A DNA stretch of 64,000 nucleotides from Paraburkholderia nodosa DSM 21604 (GTDB lineage Bacteria; Pseudomonadota; Gammaproteobacteria; Burkholderiales; Burkholderiaceae): positions 288-64,287 of the forward strand of contig NZ_JAFA01000010.1 of the NCBI RefSeq assembly GCF_000519185.1. The letters are read 5' to 3'. Within the stretch, counting starts at the first letter, position 1, and each line of letters starts with the position of its first letter. Below are positions 8,337-17,748 of this stretch, piece after piece. Both the position numbers and the translations under genes were made by a program. The notes beneath the pieces are model-generated. The model worked only from the letters and a program-made list of their open reading frames with translations, was not told the origin of the DNA and did no database searches.

Positions 8337-9248
8337 TCAGGCGTGGATGTTTCGTCCGACCTTGACGCCCATTTCCTGTGCCAATGCCAGGAAGCCGGCA
8401 ATATACGCAACATCTTCTTCGCCTCGGCGGACCCCAAGATTGATACTCTTGGTGATGCCGCTCTCTCCGAGTCGCACCGTGCGTATGGCAAGGCCCTCGC
8501 CTTCCTCTACGACCAGCCAATCGGGGAGTACGGCAATGCCGCGCCCGGCAGCAACCAGTTGCAGCATCAAATCGGTTTGTTCAGCCGTCCGGTGAAACTT
8601 CGGCTTGCAATGAGCAGGCACGAGAAACTGCGTATAAACGTCGAGTCGCTCCTTGCTCACGGGAACGGTGATGAGTTCCTCATCGAGCAGGTCCTTTGGC
8701 AAGGCATAGTCGCGCGTCGCCAGCGGGTGCGCTTGCGGCAGAACCAGCACCAACTCGTAGTCAATTACCGGAGAAAAGACGACGTCCGGCACATCTATGG
8801 GGTCGGGCGTAATCAACAAGTCGATTTCGAAACCAAGGAGCGCAGCAACACCGTCAAATCGGAATGCTGTGCGCACGTCGAAATCGACATCGGGCCAGGC
8901 GGCGAGATAATGGGGAGTCAGTCTCGCCAGCCACTTCTGGCACGGATGGCATTCCATGCCTACGCGCAACGCTCCCTGCCTACCCTCGGCAAAATCAACG
9001 AGCGTGCGCTCCGCGTGCTCCATCTGGGGTAGCACGCGCTGCGCGAGGGCAAGCAGATATTCGCCCGCATGGGTAAAGCGCAGGCCCCGGCCGTTCTTTG
9101 TCCACAATTTGACGCCATGCCGCTCTTCGAACTTGCGGACCATGTGGGAGAGCGCCGATTGCGTGACGTTCAATCGCTCCGCGGCGGCAGTCACACTGCC
9201 AAGACGCTCCACTTCCATGACGATCGAGAGGTATTGGAGGTCCAACAT
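8337..9248 (-). CDS. LysR-type regulator of the MetR-like subgroup
   Basis: The 303-residue protein has an N-terminal winged HTH (GSVTAAAERLNVTQSALSHMVRKFEE) and a substrate-binding domain. The segments MECHPCQKWL, FSPVIDYELVLVLP and LDVYTQFLVPA line up with MetR, the homocysteine-responsive activator of methionine genes, better than with other LysR proteins. No met gene lies beside it, so the co-inducer and target are open; the MFS gene directly downstream on the same strand is one candidate, the convergent alcohol dehydrogenase is less likely. Confidence 0.85.
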   Translation of the reverse strand: MLDLQYLSIVMEVERLGSVTAAAERLNVTQSALSHMVRKFEERHGVKLWTKNGRGLRFTHAGEYLLALAQRVLPQMEHAERTLVDFAEGRQGALRVGMECHPCQKWLARLTPHYLAAWPDVDFDVRTAFRFDGVAALLGFEIDLLITPDPIDVPDVVFSPVIDYELVLVLPQAHPLATRDYALPKDLLDEELITVPVSKERLDVYTQFLVPAHCKPKFHRTAEQTDLMLQLVAAGRGIAVLPDWLVVEEGEGLAIRTVRLGESGITKSINLGVRRGEEDVAYIAGFLALAQEMGVKVGRNIHA

Positions 9249-9317
9249 CGCCTGTCTCCATTCTCCAAACGCGTCCGGTGCGAGCAGAGCACCGCCGCGT
9301 TGAGTGCATCACTTCGC

Positions 9318-10571
9318 TTACAGCGACAAACTGGTGCTTCGCGATGTCAGCGCAAATGCAGCCAAACCAAGGATCGGCCCCGGCACCAGAAGCCAGGTCG
9401 CATCGAGCCCAACGTGCTCTAACAGGGTCGTCGTTGCTGCAATCGATACCACCGTAATTGCAAAGCCGATTGAGTTCTGTATTGCGAGCGCGCTTCCCAC
9501 AAGGACTGGCGGGCAGGCTCTCGCGGCGAGCGCCGAAAATTGGGGCGAGTCAGCAATCACGGAGGCGCCCCACACCATGAGCACCACGACGATGACCTCT
9601 GGAGACAAGTAGCGCCAACCCAGAGCGAAGGTAAGCCCGCATAGCCCCGATATCCCGAGTGCGCCGACGGCCACCCGCGCGCTGCCAATGTGTCGCGACA
9701 GGACTCCGCCAATCAGGGAGCCCAACGCGCCAATGCCGATAACGATGAACGACATGCCGGAAACGCCGACGCCCGGAAAATGCACACTTGACGACGTCCT
9801 GGCGATCAACAGCGGTACCGCAGTCCAGAACGCATACAGCTCCCACATGTGACCGAAGTATCCGAGCGTTGCGGCTCGAAACCGTCGAATCCGGAATGCC
9901 TCAAGAACGCCGGGCTGATGCGTTCCGCCTGCATCCTTTGTGCTCGCGTGGCGCGGCCTCGCGGCAGCGTGTGGACCATCTCCCAGTGCACCGATAATCA
10001 ATGCCCCGCCAAGCGCCAATATTGACGAGGCGGAAATGATGAGTTGCCACGGAAAGCCCGTTCCCATCACACGCATGGCATGAGGCAGCGCCGTGCCGAG
10101 CGTGAGCATCGCAACCAGTTGCGCCAGCCCCTGCCCCGTGCGGTCCGGCGCCCACCCCACGATCAGCTTCATCCCCATCGGGTAAATGCCGGCCAGGCAG
10201 ACACCTACGCCGAACCGGAAGATGGCTCCGCTGACGAGGCCGGTTGAAAGCCATGCAAAGCAGAAGTTGAATATCGCGCCCGCTATTGCGCTGTAAACGA
10301 AAATCCGGCTCGCACGAAAGCGGTCTGCCGCCCCGCTCAACGAGATGAAGAGCGTGCCGAGAATGAATCCGCCTTGCACAGCATTCGTCAGCCAACCGAT
10401 ATCGGCCGCACTGGCGTGCCAGATTCGCATCAGGTCGGCGGCGGTGCTGTTGGCGCTGAACCACAGTGCGGTTCCGAAGAGTTGTGCGATGGAGATTGCC
10501 GCAACCGGACCTATGCCATCGACGAGGAGTCTTCGCAGCCCCGTTGTTTTCACTGATACGCTCGAACTCAT
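9318..10571 (-). CDS. MFS transporter
   Basis: A 417-residue protein with about 12 hydrophobic segments and the MFS loop signature in altered form (SLSGAADRFRASRIFVYSA). The N-terminal region (QLFGTALWFSANSTAADL) resembles the group of MFS permeases annotated near the cyanate/nitrate branch. It lies upstream of the MetR-like regulator on the same strand (69 bp gap) and downstream of the TPR-protein gene, so the three could be co-transcribed. Direction of transport and substrate are unknown. Confidence 0.85.
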   Translation of the reverse strand: MSSSVSVKTTGLRRLLVDGIGPVAAISIAQLFGTALWFSANSTAADLMRIWHASAADIGWLTNAVQGGFILGTLFISLSGAADRFRASRIFVYSAIAGAIFNFCFAWLSTGLVSGAIFRFGVGVCLAGIYPMGMKLIVGWAPDRTGQGLAQLVAMLTLGTALPHAMRVMGTGFPWQLIISASSILALGGALIIGALGDGPHAAARPRHASTKDAGGTHQPGVLEAFRIRRFRAATLGYFGHMWELYAFWTAVPLLIARTSSSVHFPGVGVSGMSFIVIGIGALGSLIGGVLSRHIGSARVAVGALGISGLCGLTFALGWRYLSPEVIVVVLMVWGASVIADSPQFSALAARACPPVLVGSALAIQNSIGFAITVVSIAATTTLLEHVGLDATWLLVPGPILGLAAFALTSRSTSLSL

Positions 10572-10647
10572 TACGCTTCCAATGTTGCTTTTGCGACTCC
10601 GACTTCAGATGCCAACTGCTCACAATCGGCACCTGTTGACTCGCCAC

Positions 10648-11970
10648 TTAAGCCGTGCAGAGCTGATTGAGCCAAAGCGTGTCTCGCGGGGACGGCCGAC
10701 GATGCAATCGCTTGTCGAGGAGCGCGCGTGCTTTTTCGGCCTCGCCACTACGCATCAGCGAGACTAGCAGCGTGTCTTCCACAATCTCGCGCTGGGCACC
10801 GCTTCCGCCGATGCGCACAACGTCTCCCGCAACGGGTTCAAGGATTGCCGCGCAACGCCCATAGTCTTCCTCGGCGAATGCGAGCGCAGCGCGGCAAATC
10901 TCCGGAACGACAGACCCGGCGGGAAGGGTTCCAGCCTCGACAAGCCCGACAAGCGCATCCACGCGCTGATCAAGCGCCACCTTGTCTCCTGTCGCGGCGG
11001 CAACCAATGCCATGTGGAAATCCGCAAACGGGAATCCGGCCTGTTTGAAATACCCCGAGGCATACGTCGCGGCGGCGTCCCACATGCCTGCCGGAACCGT
11101 GTGGCCGTATGCCTGCACGCGCCAAAGGAACGACGATGTGTCGCTGACGACATTAATAGGAACACCTAATGATACCGACGGCGCAACGTGCTCGTTATAG
11201 ACCTCGAGCGCGCGGCCGGTATCTCCGCGCTCCAGCGCGATGAGCGCAGCATGCCACGCAATGTGGCTATGCAAAATGCCGCTCTTGTCGTATTCGGGCA
11301 GCCAGTCGGTGATCACGACGTCCGCTTCCTCGTTTGCACCTGCCTCATACAACACGTGCGCGACTGCATGCGCGGCGTTCACGTTGTGCCGGCGCACTTC
11401 GAGCGAGCGTTGCGTCAGGGAGCGACCCAACTGGACGTTGCCGTTCTCGCCGTGTGCCCAACCCCGATAGTTGAGAAACCACCAGTCGTCGGCATCGAAG
11501 TGTCGCGCATGATGCTCGCAGAGGTCGACACGCGCCTGGTTGTGATTGGCCATCCCCGAAAACGCAAAGAGACCAAATGCACCCAGAGGCAACGACAGGA
11601 TGACAATATCGCGCGGCCACCGGTCCGTGTGTGCCAATGCCCCGGCAAGCGCCTTCGGTGCCTGCCCGTTGATGGCGAAAAACAGGACTTGTACGTGGCT
11701 GCGCTCGCGCTCCGTCCCGTTGCGAGCCACAAGGTCCATCGCCTTCGCAATCTTTGCGCGTGCCTCGGTCACTTCCGAGCGAATGGCGTGCAAACGCGCT
11801 CGTGCGGCATAGGCGAGTGCGAAATCCTGGTCGGCGGCGATCGCCTCATCGAGCGTCTGCGCGGCGCCGGGCCACAACGACAGAAGAAGGTCGATACCGG
11901 CCTGATAGCGCTCGGCCGCAAGGTCGGAGGTGGTCGAGAGCGGCAGGCTGTAGCGGTCGAGGCGAGACAT
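10648..11970 (-). CDS. TTC38-like tetratricopeptide repeat protein
   Basis: About 440 residues from the chosen ATG (MSRLDRYSLPLSTTS); a longer frame to 12213 would cross the divergent AraC gene start and is rejected. The sequence is helical repeats: AAERYQAGIDLLLSLWPGAA, FALAYAARARLHAI, HNVNAAHAVAHVLYEAG, HSHIAWHAALIALERGD and others, in the order seen in the TTC38 family. These proteins are cytosolic and of unknown function. The divergent AraC-type regulator at 12140 probably controls it. The start codon has only a distant GGAG, so the start is moderately supported. Confidence 0.8.
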   Translation of the reverse strand: MSRLDRYSLPLSTTSDLAAERYQAGIDLLLSLWPGAAQTLDEAIAADQDFALAYAARARLHAIRSEVTEARAKIAKAMDLVARNGTERERSHVQVLFFAINGQAPKALAGALAHTDRWPRDIVILSLPLGAFGLFAFSGMANHNQARVDLCEHHARHFDADDWWFLNYRGWAHGENGNVQLGRSLTQRSLEVRRHNVNAAHAVAHVLYEAGANEEADVVITDWLPEYDKSGILHSHIAWHAALIALERGDTGRALEVYNEHVAPSVSLGVPINVVSDTSSFLWRVQAYGHTVPAGMWDAAATYASGYFKQAGFPFADFHMALVAAATGDKVALDQRVDALVGLVEAGTLPAGSVVPEICRAALAFAEEDYGRCAAILEPVAGDVVRIGGSGAQREIVEDTLLVSLMRSGEAEKARALLDKRLHRRPSPRDTLWLNQLCTA

Positions 11971-12139
11971 AGAACGGGAGACTCCAGTGGCAATCGCGAG
12001 CTTCCGGGCATAGGCAGCCGGATGCGGCCACCGGCTCGGTGCTCCGGTACAGGGAACACAATTAGACCAATTTTTCCCGTGTCGGTATCTCGATGAATTG
12101 CCAAATTGTATAGAATATCTGTCAACCGGAAATTCTGAT

Positions 12140-12949
12140 ATGCCTTGGGAAACCATCGAAGCCCCTGCTGGTGTCACTCCCCCGGCGCCGCTGAAAGTGC
12201 GCGCCCAGTCCATCCCTGCACGCCATTTTTTTTCCGAGCATTCGCACCAATGGCATCAAATGGTCTATGCGATATCTGGCGCGCTAACGGTGATATCAGA
12301 GGCGGGTTCGCTCGTCATTTCGCCGGAGCAGGCCGTATGGTTGCCGACGGGCCTGCGCCACCGAGTCGGTTCGCTGCTTGGCGCCGAATTTCGCAGCCTG
12401 TGGATTGCGGATGACACCGGGGGAGCCCTGTCAGCTGGCGGTCCGCGCGTCTTCGCGGTTTCGCCGCTGCTGAAAGCCCTCATCGTGGAGGCGACAGAGA
12501 TAGAGGGGCAGGCAGACGATGATGGATACGCCGGTCGCATCACGCATCTCATTCTTGACCAGCTTCGACGCGCTCGCCCGCTCCCTGCAGCGCTGCCGTG
12601 GCCGCGCGACGGCGCGCTGACGGTACTTTGCGAAGCGCTTTACACCGACCCGGCGGACGAGCGCGGCCCAGAAGAATGGGGGCAAGTTTTGGGGATGTCG
12701 GCGCGCACGCTAGCTCGCCACTTTGCTGCGGAAACTGGCATGAGCCTGCGCTCGTGGCGGCGGCGAATGCGTTTGTTCAGAGCGATTGAGTTGCTGAGCG
12801 GCGGCATGGGCGTGACGCGAACAGCGATGGAACTCGGATATGGTTCGACGTCGGCGTTCGTGTACGCGTTTCGCCTCGAGATGGGGAGCAGCCCGCAGGT
12901 CTACATGCGAGGCCGCAATGACGAGCTGGCCGGTCGGGCTTCGCCTTAA
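12140..12949 (+). CDS. AraC-family regulator with cupin sensor domain
   Basis: A 269-residue protein with an N-terminal cupin (HFFSEHSHQWHQMVYAISGAL, ISPEQAVWLPTGLRHRV) that would bind a small effector, and a C-terminal double HTH (MSARTLARHFAAETGMSLRSWRRRMRL, MGVTRTAMELGYGSTSAFVYAFR). The start MPWETIEAP is chosen because the longer frame runs into the promoter. The gene is divergent from the TPR protein, with a 169-bp shared control region, so that operon (TPR, MFS, LysR) is the likely target. A strong hairpin terminator follows its stop codon. Confidence 0.88.
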   Translation: MPWETIEAPAGVTPPAPLKVRAQSIPARHFFSEHSHQWHQMVYAISGALTVISEAGSLVISPEQAVWLPTGLRHRVGSLLGAEFRSLWIADDTGGALSAGGPRVFAVSPLLKALIVEATEIEGQADDDGYAGRITHLILDQLRRARPLPAALPWPRDGALTVLCEALYTDPADERGPEEWGQVLGMSARTLARHFAAETGMSLRSWRRRMRLFRAIELLSGGMGVTRTAMELGYGSTSAFVYAFRLEMGSSPQVYMRGRNDELAGRASP

Positions 12950-12976
12950 GCGGGAGTTCCCGTGAAATGTATAAAA

Positions 12977-13012
12977 GGGCGGCTTACCACAGGATCCTGT
13001 GGCAAACCGCCC
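12977..13012. terminator. Bidirectional hairpin terminator
   Basis: GGGCGG (12977-12982) pairs with CCGCCC (13007-13012), enclosing the perfect inner palindrome CCACAGGATCCTGTGG (12987-13002). AAAA precedes the stem. It lies between the convergent AraC-type gene and amino-acid permease gene and can stop both transcripts. Confidence 0.75.
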
Positions 13013-13020
13013 TTGCCTCG

Positions 13021-14454
13021 TCAAGCAGGCATGTCTTTCGGTTCGCTGGCTTCGACCACGACGCTAGCACGCGTCGCATCGTTCCTCACATAGAACTTGT
13101 AGGCAACAAAGACTACGAAGACCCATACCGCCGAAACGACCAACGAAATTCTCATGTCGGGCAGAATTGCGATTCCAGTCAATACGGCAGCCAGGAAAGT
13201 CAGCGCGATGTAATTGCTGTAGGGATAGAAAGGCATCTTGTACGTAATCTGGCTCTCCTCCCCTTTGCGCATCTTGCTCTTTCGGAACCCAATATGGCTT
13301 ATCACGATTGAGCCCCACGCACAGACGAGCGCAAACACGGTCACCGAGGAGAACAGGTCGAAGGCCTGCTCTGGCATGATGTAATTCAGCAGCACGCCTG
13401 CGAACATCGTTGCGAAGACCATCAAAATGGCTCGATGCGGGACCTTGCGGCTATTGGTGACACCCAGGAACGCCGGCGCGTTCTTTTGCAGGGAAAGGTT
13501 GTAGAAGGTCCGGCTGTTGGTAAAGACGCTCGCATTGACTGCAGACAGCACCGCCATGACGACGACCAGGTTCATGATGCTCGCCGCCGCCGGGATCCCG
13601 ATTTTCGTGAACACTTCGACAAACGGACTGCCCTTGGTCGTCAACGAGGTCCACGGAAAGACCATCAGCAGAACAGCGATGGCGCCAACATAGAAAATCA
13701 GCAGACGCCAGAACGTTGCGTTGACGGCCTTTGGCATCGTCGTTTTGACGTCTTTCGCTTCCCCCGCGGCAAGGCCCAGATTTTCGACCCCACCGAACGC
13801 GAAAGCGACCATCACGATTGCCAGAAACGTTCCCCCTGTCCCCTTCGGAAAGAACCCACCGTGATCCACGAGGTTATGGTAGCCGATGGGGACTCCATGA
13901 TTTCCGATGCCGAAGGCGACCATGCCCACGCCGAAAACAATCATCGCCACGATGGCCACCACCTTGACTAGCGAGAACCAGAATTCGGCCTCGCCATATA
14001 TTTTTACGCCGATGATGTTAACCAGAAACATCAGCGATACCGCCGCGCCTGCCGTCACCCAGATGGGTATCGCCGGGAACCAGAAGTGCACGTAATTCCC
14101 GAGCGCATTCAAATCCGCCGCGCTCGTTGCGAGCAGAAAAATGAAGGCATTCCAGCCGTTGAGAAACCCTGCAAACCGATGGATGTAGCGGTTCGAATAG
14201 GAGACGTACGAACCGGACACCGGTTCCTCCACCGCCATCTCGCCGAGCGCCCGCATAACGAAATAAATCGCAATGGCGGCAAGCAGGTACACAAGAAGAA
14301 TTGCCGGTCCTGCCGTCTTGATTGCCCACGATGACCCGTAAAACAACCCGGTCCCAATCGCTCCTCCGATGGCAATCATCTGAATATGCCGGTTTTTCAG
14401 GTCTCTTTTTAGGTCTTCCTGCTCGTATGTCTGCATCCTGCTTTCGTTGCTCAT
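13021..14454 (-). CDS. Amino-acid permease (APC superfamily, AAT type)
   Basis: A 477-residue, 12-segment proton-coupled importer. The opening LKRDLKNRHIQMIAIGGAIGTGLFYGS is the family's amphipathic leader plus helix 1 unwinding motif, followed by RALGEMAVEEPVSGSYVSY and FAFGGVENLGLAAGEAKD. Overall resemblance is to the GABA/D-serine/proline-type permeases; the substrate cannot be fixed. The PLP aminotransferase gene lies upstream on the same strand, about 200 bp away, so the pair could import and convert one amino acid. Confidence 0.9.
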   Translation of the reverse strand: MSNESRMQTYEQEDLKRDLKNRHIQMIAIGGAIGTGLFYGSSWAIKTAGPAILLVYLLAAIAIYFVMRALGEMAVEEPVSGSYVSYSNRYIHRFAGFLNGWNAFIFLLATSAADLNALGNYVHFWFPAIPIWVTAGAAVSLMFLVNIIGVKIYGEAEFWFSLVKVVAIVAMIVFGVGMVAFGIGNHGVPIGYHNLVDHGGFFPKGTGGTFLAIVMVAFAFGGVENLGLAAGEAKDVKTTMPKAVNATFWRLLIFYVGAIAVLLMVFPWTSLTTKGSPFVEVFTKIGIPAAASIMNLVVVMAVLSAVNASVFTNSRTFYNLSLQKNAPAFLGVTNSRKVPHRAILMVFATMFAGVLLNYIMPEQAFDLFSSVTVFALVCAWGSIVISHIGFRKSKMRKGEESQITYKMPFYPYSNYIALTFLAAVLTGIAILPDMRISLVVSAVWVFVVFVAYKFYVRNDATRASVVVEASEPKDMPA

Positions 14455-14660
14455 GTCGTCTCCAATAAGTGAGCGTATGTTTTTATTGTTAGAAGTGGGT
14501 AAACCGGTCGGGGGGTCGACAGCAGGCGCAGAACATCGTGCTTCTGCGCGTTTCCTTGTTGTTTATCAATTCGTATTACTGATCATACAGATGACGGAGA
14601 CCAAGCCAGCTTGCCAGCCCAGGAGGTATCGGTATCCGGTCTTCCTCTACCGCTGAAGGT

Positions 14661-15899
14661 TCAGAGCCCGCTCAATGCGTTGGTCAAGCGGCGAATTGCC
14701 TCGTCAATGGTGGAACGCGGGCAACCGAGGTTAGCGCGCATATATCCATGCCCTTCGATGCCGAACTTCTGACCTTTGTCGAACCAAAGCCGGGCTTCGG
14801 TCAGCATGAATTTGTTCAACACGTCCGCGTCCATGCCGAGTCCGCGGCAGTCCATCCACGCGAGGTAGAGCGAGTCGGCCGGGAGGACTTCGATCTTCGA
14901 AGTGATGCTATGCACCGCGTTGCGAAAGTGGGCGTGGTTTTCGCGAAGGTAGTCCAGCAGCTCGTCCAGCCATGGTTCGCCATGGGAATAGGCAGCCTCC
15001 GCCGCAACCATTCCGAGCGTATTCACCGACTGGTACATGTTCCTGTCAAACTGTCGACGCAGCGCTTCATGCCGACGCCGGTTGGGAACGAACAGGTTTG
15101 CGCTTTGCAGGCCAGGTAAATTAAACGTTTTGCTCGGTGCCGTGCAGGTGATGCTGTTGTCAGCGAACCGTTCGCCAAGAGAAGCGAACGGGATATGTTT
15201 CTTGAGAGGGTTGATGACGAGGTCCTGGTGAATCTCGTCGGAAATGACGAGAACGCCATGCCGTTGACAAATTTCCCCCATCGCCCGCAGCTCACCTTCC
15301 GACCATACATTGCCTGTCGGGTTATGCGGGTTGCTCAGGATGAAAAGCCGCGTATTGTCCTTGATCGCGGCTTCGAATGCAGTCTCGTTGAAGCGGTAGG
15401 CCGTTCCCGCGCGCTCGAGTGGCGCATAGGCGAGATGCCGTCCATTCAGCAGGACATCATCATGGAAGTGAGCGTATACCGGCGGTTGAATCAGCACCGT
15501 GTCACCTGGTGACGAGAATGCCTGAATGGCATTCTTGAGCGCCGTAATGATGCCACTCGACTGCAGCACCCACTCCTTGGGGATTTCCCAGCCAAAGCGC
15601 CTTGCCTGCCAGTTGGTTACGGCATTGACGTAGCTCTCAGTCGCTCCGCAGGAGTAGCCGAACACACCAAACTCAACGGCTTCGTGAAGGGCATCGACGA
15701 CGGCTTGAGGGGCCCTGAAATCCATGTCGGCCACCCACATTGGCAACGGGTTCGCCGCATATTCATCAGCCGCAAGGAGCCTCTCTCCGAACGCCCATTT
15801 CAGCGAGTTCGATTTCTTCCGGTCGATGATCTCGTCGAAAATCGACCGGTTCTTCCCTGCTGGCGCGCCGCTGCCCGGCAACTCCGGATGAATCTTCAT
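14661..15899 (-). CDS. MalY/PatB-type PLP-dependent aminotransferase or C-S lyase
   Basis: About 412 residues from the ATG at 15899, which has GGAAG upstream; the open frame extends further but without support. Fold-type I features: LPMWVADMDFRAP, VLQSSGIITALKNAIQAF, LSNPHNPTGNVW, VISDEIHQDLV and the lysine segment TCTAPSKTFNLPGLQSANLF, all typical of the MalY/PatB subgroup that cleaves cystathionine or other cysteine S-conjugates. Likely products are pyruvate, NH3 and a thiol; a true aminotransferase role cannot be excluded. Upstream of the amino-acid permease on the same strand. Confidence 0.88.
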   Translation of the reverse strand: MKIHPELPGSGAPAGKNRSIFDEIIDRKKSNSLKWAFGERLLAADEYAANPLPMWVADMDFRAPQAVVDALHEAVEFGVFGYSCGATESYVNAVTNWQARRFGWEIPKEWVLQSSGIITALKNAIQAFSSPGDTVLIQPPVYAHFHDDVLLNGRHLAYAPLERAGTAYRFNETAFEAAIKDNTRLFILSNPHNPTGNVWSEGELRAMGEICQRHGVLVISDEIHQDLVINPLKKHIPFASLGERFADNSITCTAPSKTFNLPGLQSANLFVPNRRRHEALRRQFDRNMYQSVNTLGMVAAEAAYSHGEPWLDELLDYLRENHAHFRNAVHSITSKIEVLPADSLYLAWMDCRGLGMDADVLNKFMLTEARLWFDKGQKFGIEGHGYMRANLGCPRSTIDEAIRRLTNALSGL

Positions 15900-16053
15900 G
15901 GTAGCTTCCACTCGCAATAGAACGGCGCACCGACGCCGTGACTTCGTATTGCGAATAGAGTAGCAGCGCGAAATCATGAGCAACAATGGTATGTTCTCAT
16001 GGAGCCGTGAGCACAGCTCATGGATGCCGCGGCACGTGGCCGAGCCACGGGTT

Positions 16054-16578
16054 TCAGATTCCGAGCGCCACGAGGAAGCGAGAAACCATGTTGTACGCAG
16101 CGACCGTGGCGACTGCTTCTACCGTCTTCGACTCACCCAGACGCGCCTTCAGGTCCTCGATGATGTCGGCGTCGACCGTTACGTCGCGGGTAGACTGGTC
16201 GGTGAGTTTAATCAGGACCAGCTCGGTTTCGCTGAACAGCGTGCGGTCGACCCCTCGCACCTTGATCGCCTCGCTTTTCTCATGAGTGCCGCCTGCCTCC
16301 AGATATGCCGGGTAGTGCACGCCCCATTCGAATTCGGCACCATTGAGAACCGCCACCCGAAGCATGATCAGCTCGCGATACTCCAGCTCGAGAGCGAATT
16401 CGGCCCGAACCCTACGAAGGAGTTCATTCCAGCCCGTTGCGAGTGGGGCACTTTTCAGGAGCACTCGATCAATACCGATAAGTTCACGGTTTGGCCGACG
16501 CGCGCGCATGGCTGCAACCAACTCGTCGGGGGCTGAGTCCCCGTCCTGCCATGGCACAACACTGACCTTGCTATTCAT
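16054..16578 (-). CDS. Carboxymuconolactone decarboxylase family protein without the CxxC pair
   Basis: A 174-residue AhpD-fold protein; the ATG at 16578 sits six bases from CAGGAG, whereas the in-frame ATG two codons earlier touches it. The helical core LEYRELIMLRVAVLNGAEFEWGVHYPAYLEAG is the CMD fold with the usual E-x-x-x-H spacing, but cysteines of the redox motif are absent. That argues against peroxidase activity and for a decarboxylase-like or unknown role. Followed on the same strand by the PatB-like gene after about 155 bp. Confidence 0.8.
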   Translation of the reverse strand: MNSKVSVVPWQDGDSAPDELVAAMRARRPNRELIGIDRVLLKSAPLATGWNELLRRVRAEFALELEYRELIMLRVAVLNGAEFEWGVHYPAYLEAGGTHEKSEAIKVRGVDRTLFSETELVLIKLTDQSTRDVTVDADIIEDLKARLGESKTVEAVATVAAYNMVSRFLVALGI

Positions 16579-17048
16579 AAACATCTCCTGTGAAGCATAC
16601 GCACTAGCCTGCTCAACCCTGGCTACATCGAAAACGTTGTGGCCTCGCGCAGTCACGTTCGTGTCGAGGCCAGATATCCGCCCCACGGGACCATCAGGGC
16701 GCACGCAGCGGGGATTGTTGGCTATGCAGTCGCTCGTCACAAGTGCTTTATTCTTTTCAGGAGGCAAAGAAAATCTTTCAGGAAGGCAGCCGTCTTCCTT
16801 AATGCGCTTTGTGCGTTTGAAGCAAGTCGCAAGATGGCATTCAACTCTGAATGCGGTCTTGCCCTCGGCCTCTCAAGTCGGCCAACAGTACATCCAGAGT
16901 TCACGATGGTCTTTTTTGATTGGTCAGTTGGTCTTCCTTCCGCGGAGGCGACAAACACGAAACGCGTGATACGTCCTTCCGCGCCATCTGCAAAGCAGGA
17001 AATAACCGGCCGCTTCAGGCTTTCGCCCCCTCACCTCGGGCCGAGCAT
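16579..17048. other. Intergenic region without a recognisable gene
   Basis: 470 bp between two minus-strand genes. The longest + frame (16639-17052) is rich in Arg/Ser/Pro, lacks a ribosome site and shows no domain. Local AT content is higher than in genes near 16730-16920. It may contain the CMD-family promoter, but no motif stands out. Confidence 0.35.
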
Positions 17049-17468
17049 CTAGCGCGGGACATCACCGGACGCGCCGTCAAAGCGGACGCGTGCGGCATGG
17101 ATGTCGGGATAACGACGATCGGCCCAATCGATGAGGGCCGCCATCGGCTCCAACAGGGATTGGCCTAGTGGGGCCAGACGATATTCGACGCTTGGCGGGC
17201 TGGTGGGAAAAACGTGGCGGCTGATGAGTCCGTCGCGCTCCAGATCGCGGAGTGTCTGGGTAAGCATGCGCTTGGAAATGTCCGGGATGGCCCGGTGAAG
17301 CTCACTGAAGCGCTGCGATCGCGTCGCGAGCTCCATGATCATGAGCATGCTCCATTTGTCGCCGATGCGGTCGAGCACGTCGCGAATCGCGCAGTGTGCG
17401 GCCTGGGCGTCGCCCAATTGACGTTGATATCGGCTGAATCTCTCGATCGCATTCTGGGCGGTGCTCAT
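17049..17468 (-). CDS. HxlR-family transcriptional regulator
   Basis: The 139-residue protein starts MSTAQNAIERF with AAGGGAA upstream. The winged-helix HxlR core is plain: CAIRDVLDRIGDKWSMLMIMEL, RFSELHRAIPDISKRMLTQTLRDLERDGLI, SVEYRLAPLGQSLLEPMAALIDWA. A cysteine near the start of the domain (CAIRD) is a common redox-sensing position in this family. It is divergent from the NmrA/DoxX pair and probably represses it, responding to quinones or electrophiles as relatives do. Confidence 0.9.
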   Translation of the reverse strand: MSTAQNAIERFSRYQRQLGDAQAAHCAIRDVLDRIGDKWSMLMIMELATRSQRFSELHRAIPDISKRMLTQTLRDLERDGLISRHVFPTSPPSVEYRLAPLGQSLLEPMAALIDWADRRYPDIHAARVRFDGASGDVPR

Positions 17469-17748
17469 TCGGGTTCCCTTTAACTCTTCTGGTAACAAAA
17501 AACTGCCTCCTTCCGGCGTGAGGCATCGGTCTCTATGATAGACCTGCCCTCAAACAAAGACTGCTCCTCGGGGAGTTCGGATATCAAACCCTGTTCCCGC
17601 CCGACTTCTGTACCAGACTCCGGCGGACATCCGGGCCGGCGCGTGGTGGTGTCACAGGTGGAAGCCGAAGACTCCAGGATCACCGCATCCATCCGCAGCC
17701 TCAGGAATGTTGGCGTTTAAGGGCAATGCCAATTTTCAGGAGAAACAC

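Noticed and set aside
11188..12096. 302-codon + frame inside the TPR gene
   Set aside because: Shadow frame; TPR helices are evident on the other strand.
14526..14549. Hairpin GCGCAGAA/TTCTGCGC between aminotransferase and permease genes
   Set aside because: Stem of 8 with 8-base loop and no T-run on the transcribed strand; could be chance, so not called a terminator or operator.
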